Shown: piece after piece, positions 25,882 to 34,942 of the stretch
Layout of the letters: the number at the start of each line of letters is the position of its first letter
Position numbering within the stretch: position 1 is the stretch's first letter
Assembly (NCBI RefSeq): GCF_014700075.1
Contig: NZ_JACXBU010000005.1
Location: forward strand, 186,001 to 250,000
Direction: 5' to 3'
Origin: Pseudomonas sp. JM0905a
GTDB lineage: Bacteria > Pseudomonadota > Gammaproteobacteria > Pseudomonadales > Pseudomonadaceae
DNA length: 64,000 nucleotides
Position numbers and translations under genes: made by a program
The notes under the pieces: generated by a model
The model's input: only the letters and a program-made list of their open reading frames with translations
The model's database searches: none
What the model was told of the DNA's origin: nothing

Positions 25882-25911
25882 GAAAAAGGCACCCGATGGG
25901 TGCCTTTTTCG
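25882..25911. terminator. Bidirectional terminator between thioesterase and the MshEN-motif gene
   Basis: The stem AGGCACC-CGAT-GGGTGCCT is flanked by A5 and T5. It serves the thioesterase (+) and the 25925-26605 gene (-). Confidence 0.92.
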
Positions 25912-25924
25912 TATTCGACCAGGG

Positions 25925-26605
25925 TCAGTGGCGCATGCTGATCTTCAGCGATGCCTGGGACAGGTCGATGTTGTTCAGTGTCAGGCTGCCGAAGCTCTGG
26001 TTCTGCGGCGCGCCGGCAATTCGGATGTTCTCGAAGCGCAACTCGCCGATGGAGCTGGGCAACCGCAGGTTCACCGAACCATCCGAATTGACCACCGAGG
26101 TCATCTTGCTGGTGTCGTAGACCACATCCTTCATCGACGTCTCGGCATCCAGGCTGTCCAGTACCGGCATCACCAGCTTCGCCAGTTGCTTGACCGCGCC
26201 CAGCCCGTCGCCCTGTTCGGCTTGCAGGAACAAGCCCTGCAACACGTCGTCCAGTCCCTGGGCGCTGACATTGCTCATCTCCAGGTCGGTCAGCGGGCGC
26301 AGGCCCCGCGGGGTTTCCTGGCGGCTGATGCTGGTGGGCGGTTGCAGGCGCTGGATGTCGGCGCTGGCCATCTGGAAGGGGCTCATCAACGCGGCCACGA
26401 GGGTAGCCGCCAGACGCAGGTTGCTCTGTTTCTTCAGGGCCTTGGTCAGTTGCTTCTGGGTCAGCAGGCCTTGCGCTATGAGTACTTCACCCAGCCGCAT
26501 CTTGCTGGTGAGCTGCATCTTGATTGCGGCATCCAGCTGCTGGGACGTGATCAGACCCTTGTTGATGAGGATCTGTCCCAGGCGGGAGTTCATTTGGTTA
26601 GCCAT
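25925..26605 (-). CDS. Protein with tandem MshEN c-di-GMP-binding motifs, internal signal-like segment and secreted-type C-terminus
   Basis: This 226-residue protein is unusual. Residues 8-31 and 37-60 each match the MshEN c-di-GMP-binding motif: R8-L-G10, G17, L24, Q31 and R37-L-G39, G46, L53, Q60, with the expected 5-residue spacer (32-36). Residues 57-82 then look like a signal peptide (basic KKQSNLR, hydrophobic LAATLVAALM, then a MASA-D cleavage-type site). There is no in-frame ATG, GTG or TTG between residue 37 and the hydrophobic core, so a simple wrong start is not the explanation. The C-terminal part (83-226) has the short motif PLTDLEMSNVSAQG and a beta-rich end. It could be a membrane-anchored c-di-GMP sensor whose C-terminus is periplasmic. 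No enzyme domain is seen. It may correspond to PA3740 by position. Confidence 0.8.
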   Translation of the reverse strand: MANQMNSRLGQILINKGLITSQQLDAAIKMQLTSKMRLGEVLIAQGLLTQKQLTKALKKQSNLRLAATLVAALMSPFQMASADIQRLQPPTSISRQETPRGLRPLTDLEMSNVSAQGLDDVLQGLFLQAEQGDGLGAVKQLAKLVMPVLDSLDAETSMKDVVYDTSKMTSVVNSDGSVNLRLPSSIGELRFENIRIAGAPQNQSFGSLTLNNIDLSQASLKISMRH

Positions 26606-26700
26606 GTTCCGGTACCGGCAATGGGTGATAGCAAGATGAAATCATCCACGGCCAGCCCGATCCTGTCACCAGACTAAGGATAGGCTGGCCATGCCGCCTG

Positions 26701-28539
26701 TCAGTGTGTTTGCGCCAAGGTGCGATCAGCGGTAACACCGGGTTGCTCCTCGGTTTCCATCAGGGACACCAGCGTCCAGTCCTTTTCCGGTGTGAAGTCC
26801 AGCGGTTGCCCAGCCAGGTGCACCCAGCCGCGTGGGTCGCGGGCCAGCAGAAGCGTGGCGCGGTTGCCGTGCAGGGCCTGGTATTCCGCCCAGCCGAAGG
26901 TTGCGGTCAGGGTGGTGGTGCGCACGTCGGCGCCTTTGGCGAGATAGCTGGCGAACTGTGGGAATGTCAGGGGCTGGCCACCGAGGGGGCGACCGCGCAC
27001 GGTCTCGCTGATGCGGTGCTTGTCCGTACGCCGGCTTTCGTTGCCGGTGGGAAGGGTAAAGCGGCGCTGGGCGCTGAAGTCATGGCGGAAGTGCATGCAG
27101 GCCAGGGCATTGAGTTCGCTGGAAGGGGAGAGCGCCAGCAGGTGGCCGAGGCCCACCAGGTCGAGGTGCGCTTCGGCGTGCTGCGATGTCGGATTGCCGA
27201 AGTAGGTGGGCAGGTTGTCCATGCGCGCGGCCCGGATGTTCTCCCAGCTGGAATCGGTGAGCAGTACCCGGCTGCCAAGGTTCTGCAGGGCCTTGCCGAC
27301 TTCGCGGGCCACGGGATTGGCGCCGATGATGAGAAAGCCCGACGGCGCGGGCTCCGCCACCTTGAGCAGTTGCGCCAGCGGGCGTGCAGTGGCGCTCTGC
27401 AGCACCACGGTGCCGATGATCACCAGGAAGGTCAGCGGCACCAGCAACTCGGCCTGTTCGTTGCCCTCAGCTTGAAGGCGCAAGACGAAGATCGCCGATA
27501 CGGCTGCGGCGACGATGCCACGTGGTGCGATCCACGCCAGCAACGCGCGCTCACGCCAGCTGAGGCTCGATCCCAGGGTGCTGACCGCGACGTTCAATGG
27601 CCGCGCGATGAACTGGATCACCGCCAGCAACAGCAGGGTCGCCGGTCCCATGGCCACCAGCGCAGCGAAGTCCAGGCGCGCGGCAAGGAGGATGAACAGT
27701 CCGGAGATCAGCAGCACGCTGAGGTTCTCCTTGAAGTGCAGGATCTGCCGCACATCCACGTTGCGCATGTTGGCCAGGGCCATGCCCATCACGGTCACCG
27801 CCAGCAGACCGGACTCGTTCACCAGCAGGTTGGCGCCGATGAACACGCCGAGTACCGCCGCCAGTGCCGCAAGGTTCTGCAGGTACTCCGGCAGCCAGTG
27901 GCGGCGTAGCACCACGCCGAACAACCAGCCGCCGGCAGCGCCCAACAGCGTCCCGCAGGCGATGACCGCAGCGAAGGTCGACAGGCTGGCGTTCCAGCCT
28001 CCGTTGTCACGGCTGACGATGAAGCTGAATACCACCACTGCCAGCAGCGCACCGATGGGGTCGATGACGATGCCTTCCCAGCGCAGGATGTTGGCGATCG
28101 AGGCGCGCGGCCTCACCACACGCAGCATCGGCACGATCACCGTCGGCCCCGTCACCAGGGTCAGGGTGCCGAACAGCAGCGACAGCTCCCAGGAGAAACC
28201 GAGCAGCCAGTGGGTAGCGATCGCGATCACCGCCCAGGTGACCAGCGCGCCCACGGTCACCATGCGTCGCACCACGCTGCCGATTTCGCGCCATTCGGAG
28301 AAATGCAGGGTCAGGCTGCCCTCGAAGAGGATCAGTGCCACCGACAGGGAAATCAGCGGGAACAGCAGCGGCCCGAACAGCGCCTGTGGGTCCAGCAGGC
28401 CGGTCACCGGGCCGGCGAGAATGCCGGCCAGCAGCAGGAAGAGGATGGCCGGCAGGCGCAGGCGCCAGGCCAGCCACTGGCTGAACAGCGCAGCCGCGCC
28501 AATGCCGCCCAGGCCCAGCAGGATATGGTGTTCGCTCAT
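26701..28539 (-). CDS. Cation:proton antiporter (CPA1 type) with C-terminal nucleotide-binding-like domain
   Basis: This 612-residue inner-membrane antiporter has about 12 transmembrane helices in residues 1-385. It contains the acidic EGSLTLHF and EGIVIDPIGA helices, the latter carrying the transport Asp. A Rossmann-like TrkA-N-type region follows at about residues 395-470 (FLIIGANPVAREVG, LLTDSSWENI, GNPTSQHAE), and then a C-terminal extension. It exchanges Na+ or K+ for H+. The regulatory domain hints at nucleotide control. It shares its strand with the MshEN-motif gene downstream but has a 95-base gap. Its position corresponds to PA3739. Confidence 0.88.
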   Translation of the reverse strand: MSEHHILLGLGGIGAAALFSQWLAWRLRLPAILFLLLAGILAGPVTGLLDPQALFGPLLFPLISLSVALILFEGSLTLHFSEWREIGSVVRRMVTVGALVTWAVIAIATHWLLGFSWELSLLFGTLTLVTGPTVIVPMLRVVRPRASIANILRWEGIVIDPIGALLAVVVFSFIVSRDNGGWNASLSTFAAVIACGTLLGAAGGWLFGVVLRRHWLPEYLQNLAALAAVLGVFIGANLLVNESGLLAVTVMGMALANMRNVDVRQILHFKENLSVLLISGLFILLAARLDFAALVAMGPATLLLLAVIQFIARPLNVAVSTLGSSLSWRERALLAWIAPRGIVAAAVSAIFVLRLQAEGNEQAELLVPLTFLVIIGTVVLQSATARPLAQLLKVAEPAPSGFLIIGANPVAREVGKALQNLGSRVLLTDSSWENIRAARMDNLPTYFGNPTSQHAEAHLDLVGLGHLLALSPSSELNALACMHFRHDFSAQRRFTLPTGNESRRTDKHRISETVRGRPLGGQPLTFPQFASYLAKGADVRTTTLTATFGWAEYQALHGNRATLLLARDPRGWVHLAGQPLDFTPEKDWTLVSLMETEEQPGVTADRTLAQTH

Positions 28540-28615
28540 CGGAAGTCCTTATCGGAGATGAATCGGATACAGCGCTATGAAAGACTAGCGCCTCGCACAG
28601 TCAAGGCCGCCTTTC

Positions 28616-29512
28616 ATGCCCGCGCTAGACCATCTCCTGATTGACCGCTTTCTCGACGCCCTCTGGCTGGAGAAGGGCCTGTCCGAACACACCCGCTCGG
28701 CCTACCGCAGTGACCTCGCCCACTTCAATGGCTGGCTCGATGAACGGGGCATGGCCCTGGACAAGGCCGGGCGCGACCTCATCCTCGACCATCTCGCCTG
28801 GCGCCTGGAACAGGGCTACAAGGCGCGTTCCACGGCGCGGTTTCTCTCCGGCCTGCGCGGCTTCTACCGCTTCCTGCTGCGGGAAAACCTGATCCTTGAA
28901 GACCCGACCTTGCAGGTGGACCTGCCGCAACTCGGCCGCCCTTTGCCCAAATCGCTCTCCGAAGCGGATGTGGAAGCCTTGCTGGAAGCGCCGGACCTGG
29001 AAGATCCCATCGGCCTGCGCGATCGCGCCATGCTGGAAGTGCTCTACGCCTGCGGCCTGCGGGTCACTGAACTGGTGAGCCTGACCCTGGAGCAGGTCAA
29101 CCTGCGCCAGGGTGTGCTCAAGGTGTTCGGCAAGGGCAGCAAGGAGCGCCTGGTCCCGCTGGGCGAGGAAGCCATTGCCTGGATCGAGCGTTACCAGCGC
29201 GAGGCGCGGCCCTTCCTGTTGGACGGCAAACCCAGCGACGTGCTCTTCCCCAGCCTGCGCGGCGAGCAGATGACCCGCCAGACCTTCTGGCACCGCATCA
29301 AGCATCAGGCCCAGGTCGCCGGCATCAGCAAGTCCCTGTCGCCGCACACCCTGCGCCATGCCTTCGCCACGCACCTGCTCAACCACGGCGCGGACCTGCG
29401 CGTGGTGCAGATGCTGCTCGGCCATAGCGACTTGTCCACCACCCAGATCTACACCCACATCGCCCGCGCCCGCCTGCAGGAACTGCACGCCCGCCACCAC
29501 CCGCGCGGGTGA
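28616..29512 (+). CDS. xerD: Site-specific tyrosine recombinase XerD
   Basis: This 298-residue recombinase acts with XerC at dif to resolve chromosome dimers. The N-terminal SAM-like domain includes KGLSEHTRSAYRSDL and the catalytic domain carries R (CGLRVTEL), K (GKGSKERLVPL), H-x-x-R (PHTLRHAFATHLL), H (LLGHSDLST) and Y (TQIYTHIA). All expected catalytic residues are present. It lies upstream of dsbC, as in other Pseudomonas. Confidence 0.96.
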   Translation: MPALDHLLIDRFLDALWLEKGLSEHTRSAYRSDLAHFNGWLDERGMALDKAGRDLILDHLAWRLEQGYKARSTARFLSGLRGFYRFLLRENLILEDPTLQVDLPQLGRPLPKSLSEADVEALLEAPDLEDPIGLRDRAMLEVLYACGLRVTELVSLTLEQVNLRQGVLKVFGKGSKERLVPLGEEAIAWIERYQREARPFLLDGKPSDVLFPSLRGEQMTRQTFWHRIKHQAQVAGISKSLSPHTLRHAFATHLLNHGADLRVVQMLLGHSDLSTTQIYTHIARARLQELHARHHPRG

Positions 29513-29522
29513 GTCGGATCAG

Positions 29523-29538
29523 GCGACGCATGCGTCGC
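29523..29538. other. Perfect 16-base palindrome after xerD
   Basis: GCGACGCATGCGTCGC is fully self-complementary and sits 10 bases past the xerD stop. It has no T-run and so is a weak terminator candidate. The rest of the gap to dsbC at 29695 shows no other feature apart from a GACAGGAGT ribosome site before dsbC. Confidence 0.5.
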
Positions 29539-29694
29539 CCCGGCGAACGACCGGCCATGGGGAACGGGCCCTGTTCCTACAAACGCCCGACTGGCTTCCG
29601 GCAACGGCCGCCGGGCACCCGAGGTCTGCGCGCCAGAGCTTCTGTGTTAGGCTTGAGCGGTTTCCCGAACGTCCGCCGCTCGACAGGAGTACCC

Positions 29695-30423
29695 ATGCGC
29701 GTGACTCGTCTTATCGCCGGCCTGGCCCTCGGCCTCGCCAGCACCATCAGCCTCGCCGACGACCCGGACCAGGCCATCCGCAAGACCCTCGACGCCCTGC
29801 AACTTGGCCTGCCCATCGAGTCCATCGGCGAAAGCCCGATGACCGGCATCTACCAGGTCCAGCTCAAGGGCGGTCGCATGCTCTACACCAGCGCCGACGG
29901 CCAATACCTGATGCAGGGTTACCTTTACCACGTGCAGAACGGCAAGCCGGTGAACCTCACCGAGCAGGCCGAGAGCCGCTCCATCGCCAAGGAAATCAAC
30001 ACCATCCCCACCAGCGAGATGGTGGTGTTCTCGCCCAAGGAACCGGCCAAGGCGCATATCACCGTGTTCACCGACACCGACTGTGGCTACTGCCAGAAGC
30101 TGCACAGCGAAGTGCCGGAACTGAATCGCCGCGGCATCGAAGTGCGCTATGTCGCCTTCCCGCGTCAGGGCATTGGCAGCCACGGCTACAACAGCCTGGT
30201 CAGCGTCTGGTGCAGCAAGGACCGTCAGGCCGCGATGAACAAGGCCAAGTCCCGCGAAGAACTGCCGGCTGCGACCTGTGATAATCCGGTGGCCAAGCAG
30301 TTCGAGCTGGGCCAGCTGATCGGCGTGAACGGCACTCCGGCCATCGTGCTGGGCAATGGCCAGATGATTCCGGGCTACCAGCCAGCCCCGCAGCTGGCGA
30401 AACTTGCCCTGGAGGCCAAGTAA
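29695..30423 (+). CDS. dsbC: Periplasmic thiol:disulfide isomerase DsbC
   Basis: This 242-residue protein has a signal peptide (residues 1-20, ending SLA-DD). The N-terminal dimerisation domain precedes a thioredoxin-like domain with the active-site motif CGYC at residues 130-133 and a cis-Pro loop in GVNGTPAIVLGNG. It rearranges wrong disulfides in the periplasm. I start it at 29695, where AGGAG lies upstream. The open frame further upstream is not conserved coding. A weak terminator hairpin follows before hom. Confidence 0.93.
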   Translation: MRVTRLIAGLALGLASTISLADDPDQAIRKTLDALQLGLPIESIGESPMTGIYQVQLKGGRMLYTSADGQYLMQGYLYHVQNGKPVNLTEQAESRSIAKEINTIPTSEMVVFSPKEPAKAHITVFTDTDCGYCQKLHSEVPELNRRGIEVRYVAFPRQGIGSHGYNSLVSVWCSKDRQAAMNKAKSREELPAATCDNPVAKQFELGQLIGVNGTPAIVLGNGQMIPGYQPAPQLAKLALEAK

Positions 30424-30453
30424 TCCGGGCGCTTGCCTCGATTGACCAATATT

Positions 30454-30480
30454 CAGCCGCTTCGTAAAGTGCGGCTCTTT
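30454..30480 (+). terminator. Likely terminator between dsbC and hom
   Basis: A 6-bp stem, AGCCGC / GCGGCT, with a TTCGTAAAGT loop is followed by CTTTTCC. It is modest in strength. Confidence 0.55.
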
Positions 30481-30533
30481 TCCTCGGCCGGGACTCACCC
30501 GGCCGTTTTCGCAGTGATGATGGGGAGTTCAGC

Positions 30534-31838
30534 GTGAAGCCGGTAAAAGTAGGCATCTGTGGCCTTGGGACCGTCGGTGGCGGCACCTTCAACGTACTCA
30601 AACGCAACGCCGAGGAGATTGCCCGCCGTGCCGGGCGTGGAATCGAAGTTGCCCAGATTGCCGCTCGTCGTCCCAACCCGAAGTGTGAAACCGGCGCTAC
30701 CCCCATCACCGCCGACATCTTCGACGTGGCCAACAACCCGGAAATCGACATCGTCATCGAACTGATCGGTGGCTATACCCTGGCCCGTGAGCTGGTCATG
30801 AAGGCCATTGAGAACGGCAAACACGTGGTCACCGCCAACAAGGCGCTGATCGCCGTGCATGGCAACGAAATCTTCGCCAAGGCCCGCGAGAAGGGCGTCA
30901 TGGTCGCCTTCGAAGCCGCCGTCGCCGGTGGCATCCCGGTGATCAAGGCGATCCGCGAAGGCCTTGCCGCCAACCGCATCAACTGGCTGGCCGGCATAAT
31001 CAACGGCACCGGTAACTTCATCCTCACCGAAATGCGTGAGAAGGGCCGCGCCTTCGAGGACGTGCTGAAAGAAGCCCAGGCCCTGGGCTACGCCGAAGCC
31101 GACCCGACCTTCGACGTCGAAGGCATCGACGCCGCCCACAAGCTGACCATCCTCGCGTCCATCGCCTTCGGCATCCCGCTGCAGTTCGACAAGGCCTACA
31201 CCGAGGGCATCTCGAAGCTCACCAGCGCCGACGTCAACTACGCCGAAGCCCTGGGCTACCGCATCAAGCACCTGGGTGTGGCGCGTCGCACCGACAGCGG
31301 CTTCGAACTGCGCGTACACCCGACCCTGATTCCGGCCGACCGCCTGATCGCCAACGTCAACGGCGTGATGAACGCCGTGATGGTCAACGGCGACGCCGCC
31401 GGCAGCACCCTCTACTACGGCGCTGGCGCCGGCATGGAGGCCACCGCCTCTGCCGTGGTCGCCGACGTGGTGGACGTGGTCCGTGCCCTGACCACCGATC
31501 CGGAAAACCATGTACCGCATCTGGCCTTCCAGCCGGATTCCCTGTCCGACCACCCGATCCTGCCGATCGAAGCCTGCGAAAGCGCCTACTACCTGCGCAT
31601 CCAGGCCAAGGATCATCCGGGCGTGCTGGCGCAGGTCGCGACCATCCTGTCGGAACGCGGCATCAACATCGAATCCATCATGCAGAAAGAAGTCGAAGAG
31701 CAGGACGGCCTGGTGCCGATGATCCTGGTTACCCACCGGGTCGTCGAGGCGCGCGTCAACGACGCCATCGCCGCGCTGGAAGCTCTGGAAGACGTGGTAG
31801 GCAGCGTAGTGCGCATCCGCGTCGAGCAACTGAACTAA
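30534..31838 (+). CDS. hom: Homoserine dehydrogenase
   Basis: This 434-residue enzyme reduces aspartate semialdehyde to homoserine. The NAD(P)-binding region is GICGLGTVGGGTFNVL. The substrate region is around GIINGTGNFILTEM and FDVEGIDAAHKLTILASIAFG. A C-terminal ACT domain (about 350-430, IQAKDHPGVLAQVATILSE) points to threonine feedback control. The start codon is GTG at 30534. It is followed by thrC 89 bases later. Confidence 0.96.
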   Translation: MKPVKVGICGLGTVGGGTFNVLKRNAEEIARRAGRGIEVAQIAARRPNPKCETGATPITADIFDVANNPEIDIVIELIGGYTLARELVMKAIENGKHVVTANKALIAVHGNEIFAKAREKGVMVAFEAAVAGGIPVIKAIREGLAANRINWLAGIINGTGNFILTEMREKGRAFEDVLKEAQALGYAEADPTFDVEGIDAAHKLTILASIAFGIPLQFDKAYTEGISKLTSADVNYAEALGYRIKHLGVARRTDSGFELRVHPTLIPADRLIANVNGVMNAVMVNGDAAGSTLYYGAGAGMEATASAVVADVVDVVRALTTDPENHVPHLAFQPDSLSDHPILPIEACESAYYLRIQAKDHPGVLAQVATILSERGINIESIMQKEVEEQDGLVPMILVTHRVVEARVNDAIAALEALEDVVGSVVRIRVEQLN

Positions 31839-31927
31839 GCAGCCGCAAGGTACGGGCGCGGCCGCGGAGGGGCGATCCCCCGGAGCGGCGCGCCGGTGCT
31901 TTCAGCTCGAAACCAAGGTTTTAAGAC

Positions 31928-33337
31928 ATGCGCTATATCAGTACCCGCGGCCAGGCACCGGCCCTGAACTTCGAAGACGTGCTGCTGGCTGGCCTGGCCA
32001 GCGACGGCGGTCTCTACGTCCCGGAAAACCTGCCGCGCTTCACCCAGGAAGAAATCGCCTCCTGGGCCGGCCTGCCCTACCACGAGCTGGCCTTCCGTGT
32101 GATGCGCCCCTTCGTGACCGGCAGCATCGCCGATGCCGACTTCAAAAAAATCCTCGAAGAGACCTACGGCGGCTTCGCCCACAATGCCGTGGCGCCGCTG
32201 CGCCAGCTGAACGGTAACGAGTGGGTGCTGGAGCTTTTCCACGGCCCGACCCTGGCCTTCAAGGACTTCGCCCTGCAGCTGCTGGGCCGTCTGCTCGACC
32301 ATGTGCTGAGCAAGCGCGGCGAGCGCGTGGTGATCATGGGCGCGACCTCCGGTGACACCGGCTCGGCCGCCATCGAAGGCTGCAAGGCCTGCGAGCATGT
32401 CGACATCTTCATCATGCACCCGCACAACCGCGTGTCCGAGGTGCAGCGCCGCCAGATGACCACCATCCTCGGCGAAAACATCCACAACATTGCGGTCGAA
32501 GGCAACTTCGACGACTGCCAGGAGATGGTCAAGGCGAGCTTCGCCGACCAGGGCTTCCTCAAGGGCACCCGCCTGGTGGCAGTCAACTCGATCAACTGGG
32601 CGCGGATCATGGCCCAGATCGTCTACTACTTCCACGCGGCCCTGCAGTTGGGCGGCCCGGCGCGTTCCGTGGCCTTCTCTGTGCCCACCGGCAACTTCGG
32701 CGACATCTTCGCCGGCTACCTGGCGCGCAACATGGGCCTGCCGATCAGCCAACTGATCGTCGCCACCAACCGCAACGACATCCTGCACCGCTTCATGAGC
32801 GGCAATCAGTACGTCAAGGACACCCTGCACCCGACCCTGTCGCCGTCGATGGATATCATGGTTTCGTCCAACTTCGAACGCCTGCTGTTCGACCTGCACG
32901 GTCGCAACGGTGCCGCTATCGCCAACCTGATGGATACCTTCAAGCAGGGCGGCGGCTTCAGCGTCGAAGAAGACCGCTGGACCGAAGCGCGCAAGCTGTT
33001 CGACTCCCTGGCCGTGGATGACGCAGCCACCTGCGAAACCATCGCCGAGGTCTACAAGGAATGTGGCGAACTGCTGGACCCGCACACCGCGATCGGTGTA
33101 CGCGCCGCCCGTGAGTGCCGCCGCAGCCTGGCGACCCCGATGGTCACCCTGGGCACTGCCCACCCGGTGAAGTTCCCCGAGGCCGTGGAGAAGGCCGGCG
33201 TTGGCCAGGCCCCGGCACTGCCGCCGCACCTCGCCGACCTGTTCCAGCGCGAAGAGCGTTGCACCGTGCTGCCGAACGACCTGAAGCAGATCCAGGCCTT
33301 CGTCAGCCAGCATGGCAACCGCGGCAAGCCGCTGTAA
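31928..33337 (+). CDS. thrC: Threonine synthase
   Basis: This 469-residue PLP enzyme converts O-phosphohomoserine to threonine. The N-terminus MRYISTRGQAPALNFEDVLL is typical, as are the PLP-lysine region HGPTLAFKDFALQLLG and the ATSGDTGSAAIEG and SVPTGNFGDIFAGY motifs. It is of the longer proteobacterial type. It lies downstream of hom and likely shares its transcript. Confidence 0.96.
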   Translation: MRYISTRGQAPALNFEDVLLAGLASDGGLYVPENLPRFTQEEIASWAGLPYHELAFRVMRPFVTGSIADADFKKILEETYGGFAHNAVAPLRQLNGNEWVLELFHGPTLAFKDFALQLLGRLLDHVLSKRGERVVIMGATSGDTGSAAIEGCKACEHVDIFIMHPHNRVSEVQRRQMTTILGENIHNIAVEGNFDDCQEMVKASFADQGFLKGTRLVAVNSINWARIMAQIVYYFHAALQLGGPARSVAFSVPTGNFGDIFAGYLARNMGLPISQLIVATNRNDILHRFMSGNQYVKDTLHPTLSPSMDIMVSSNFERLLFDLHGRNGAAIANLMDTFKQGGGFSVEEDRWTEARKLFDSLAVDDAATCETIAEVYKECGELLDPHTAIGVRAARECRRSLATPMVTLGTAHPVKFPEAVEKAGVGQAPALPPHLADLFQREERCTVLPNDLKQIQAFVSQHGNRGKPL

Positions 33338-33355
33338 GCCATAGCGCCTGAAACG

Positions 33356-33395
33356 AAAAGGCCGGCTCCCGAAAGGGGCCGGCCTTTTTATTTCG
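33356..33395 (+). terminator. Terminator after thrC
   Basis: The strong stem GGCCGGC...GCCGGCC, with an inner TCCCGAAAGGGG element, is flanked by AAAA and TTTTT. Confidence 0.92.
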
Positions 33396-33417
33396 CCGCG
33401 ACGGTGGGGCTGAAACT

Positions 33418-33459
33418 TGTAGGGGCGAATTCATTCGCCAAGGGATGCGCAGCATCCCC
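33418..33459. repeat. Half copy of family A repeat
   Basis: Only the left end (TGTAGGGGCG, then AATTCATTCGCC) and its adjoining hairpin GGGATGC-GCA-GCATCCC are present. The right half is missing and a family B repeat follows at once. Confidence 0.8.
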
Positions 33460-33534
33460 GTAGGTTGTGGCTGAGCTACGCGAAGCCCAACGATGCTCGG
33501 ACTGTTGGGCTTCGCTGCGCTCAGCCCAACCTAT
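33460..33534. repeat. Family B hairpin repeat, second copy
   Basis: The same layout as the copy at 3354-3427 is seen: GTAGGTTGTGGCTGAGC at the left, AGCCCAAC pairing with GTTGGGCT in the centre, and CCCAACCTA at the right. It lies between thrC and the convergent CoA transferase. Confidence 0.8.
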
Positions 33535-33541
33535 AGAGCGA

Positions 33542-34741
33542 TCAAATCGCCCCGTCGGCCTTCAACGCCGCCACCTGCGCGGCGTCATAACCCAGCCCCG
33601 CCAGCACCTCGGCGTTGTGCTCGCCCAGCTCCGGGCCGATCCATTCACTGGAGCCGGGAGTCTCGGAGAGCTTGGGCACGATGCCCGGCATCTTGAACGG
33701 CTTGCCGTCCGGCAGTTTCGCCGAGAGGAACATCTCGCGGGCGAGGAATTGCGGGTCGGCGAACATGTCCTCGGCAGAGAAGATGCGGCTGGCCGGCACT
33801 TCTGCGCGGTTCAGCACGGCCAGCACTTCGTCCAGCGGTAACGAGCCCACCCAGCGGTCGATCACGCCGTAGAGCTCATCGCGGCGGGCGTCCCGGCCAT
33901 CGTTACTGGCCAGGGTCGGATCGTTGGCCAGGTCCTCACGGCCGATACCCAGCATGAAGCGCTTGAAGATGGCATCGCCGTTGGCGCCGATCTGCACATG
34001 GCGGCCGTCGGCGGCGGTGTGGATGGAAGAGGGGGTGATGCCGGGCATGATGTTGCCGGTGCGTTCGCGGATGAAACCGAACACATCGAACTCCGGCACC
34101 ATGCTTTCCATCATGGCGAACACCGCCTCGTAGAGCGCCACGTCCACCACCTGGCCCTGGCCGCCGTTCACCTCGCGGTGGCGCAGCGCCATGAGGGCGC
34201 CGATCACGCCCCAGAGTGCGGCGATGGAGTCGCCGATGGAAATGCCCGTGCGCACCGGCGGGCGGTCCTCGAAGCCGGTGATGTAGCGCAACCCGCCCAT
34301 GGACTCGCCAACCGCACCGAAGCCCGGTTGGTCCTTGTACGGGCCGCTCTGGCCAAAGCCGGACAGCCGTACCATCACCAGCTTCGGGTTGAGCGCATGG
34401 ATCACGTCCCAGCCCAGCCCCAACTTTTCCAGCACGCCAGGGCGGAAGTTCTCGATGAGGATGTCCGCCTCGGCCAACAGTTTCTTGAGGATCTCCTGGC
34501 CTTCCGGGTGCTTGAGGTTCAGCGTCAGCGATTTTTTGTTACGTGCCTGCACGAACCACCAGAGCGAGGTGCCTTCGTACAGCTTGCGCCATTTGCGCAG
34601 CGGGTCGCCGCCGTCGGGTGATTCGATCTTGATGACTTCAGCGCCGAACTCCGCGCACAGGCGCGAGGCGAAGGGACCGGCGATCAGCGTGCCGAGCTCG
34701 ATCACTTTGAGGCCGGCGAGGGGTTTTGCAGCGACGTTCAT
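33542..34741 (-). CDS. CaiB/BaiF family CoA transferase
   Basis: This 399-residue class III CoA transferase has the N-terminal block LAGLKVIELGTLIAGPFASRL, the ENFRPGVLEKLGLGWDVI block and RTGISIGDSIAALWG, which carries the catalytic Asp that forms the anhydride with the acyl group. It moves CoA between an acyl-CoA donor and an acid such as oxalate, carnitine or succinate derivatives; the substrate is unknown. It is a single gene, divergent from the diguanylate cyclase at 34943. Confidence 0.87.
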   Translation of the reverse strand: MNVAAKPLAGLKVIELGTLIAGPFASRLCAEFGAEVIKIESPDGGDPLRKWRKLYEGTSLWWFVQARNKKSLTLNLKHPEGQEILKKLLAEADILIENFRPGVLEKLGLGWDVIHALNPKLVMVRLSGFGQSGPYKDQPGFGAVGESMGGLRYITGFEDRPPVRTGISIGDSIAALWGVIGALMALRHREVNGGQGQVVDVALYEAVFAMMESMVPEFDVFGFIRERTGNIMPGITPSSIHTAADGRHVQIGANGDAIFKRFMLGIGREDLANDPTLASNDGRDARRDELYGVIDRWVGSLPLDEVLAVLNRAEVPASRIFSAEDMFADPQFLAREMFLSAKLPDGKPFKMPGIVPKLSETPGSSEWIGPELGEHNAEVLAGLGYDAAQVAALKADGAI

Positions 34742-34942
34742 CGGGGTATCCAGGGTCCAGGCGATGGCGGCGACTCTACTCCGCGGGGCCTGCCGCGAAC
34801 AGTCCGGTTTACCGCTGGCGCCCCTGTGCAGGGCGACTTAAAGTGCTTGGCAGGACCCCGATTCGCACACGCCGAACGCCATGCCAACACGTGCTGCCAT
34901 CCTCAGCCGCTTGTCGCCCAGTACGCGCCGGGAGGAGGGACC

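Noticed and set aside
28616-29512. xerD read as an integrase of a mobile element
   Set aside because: It has standard length and motifs and the conserved dsbC-hom-thrC neighbours of a housekeeping recombinase.
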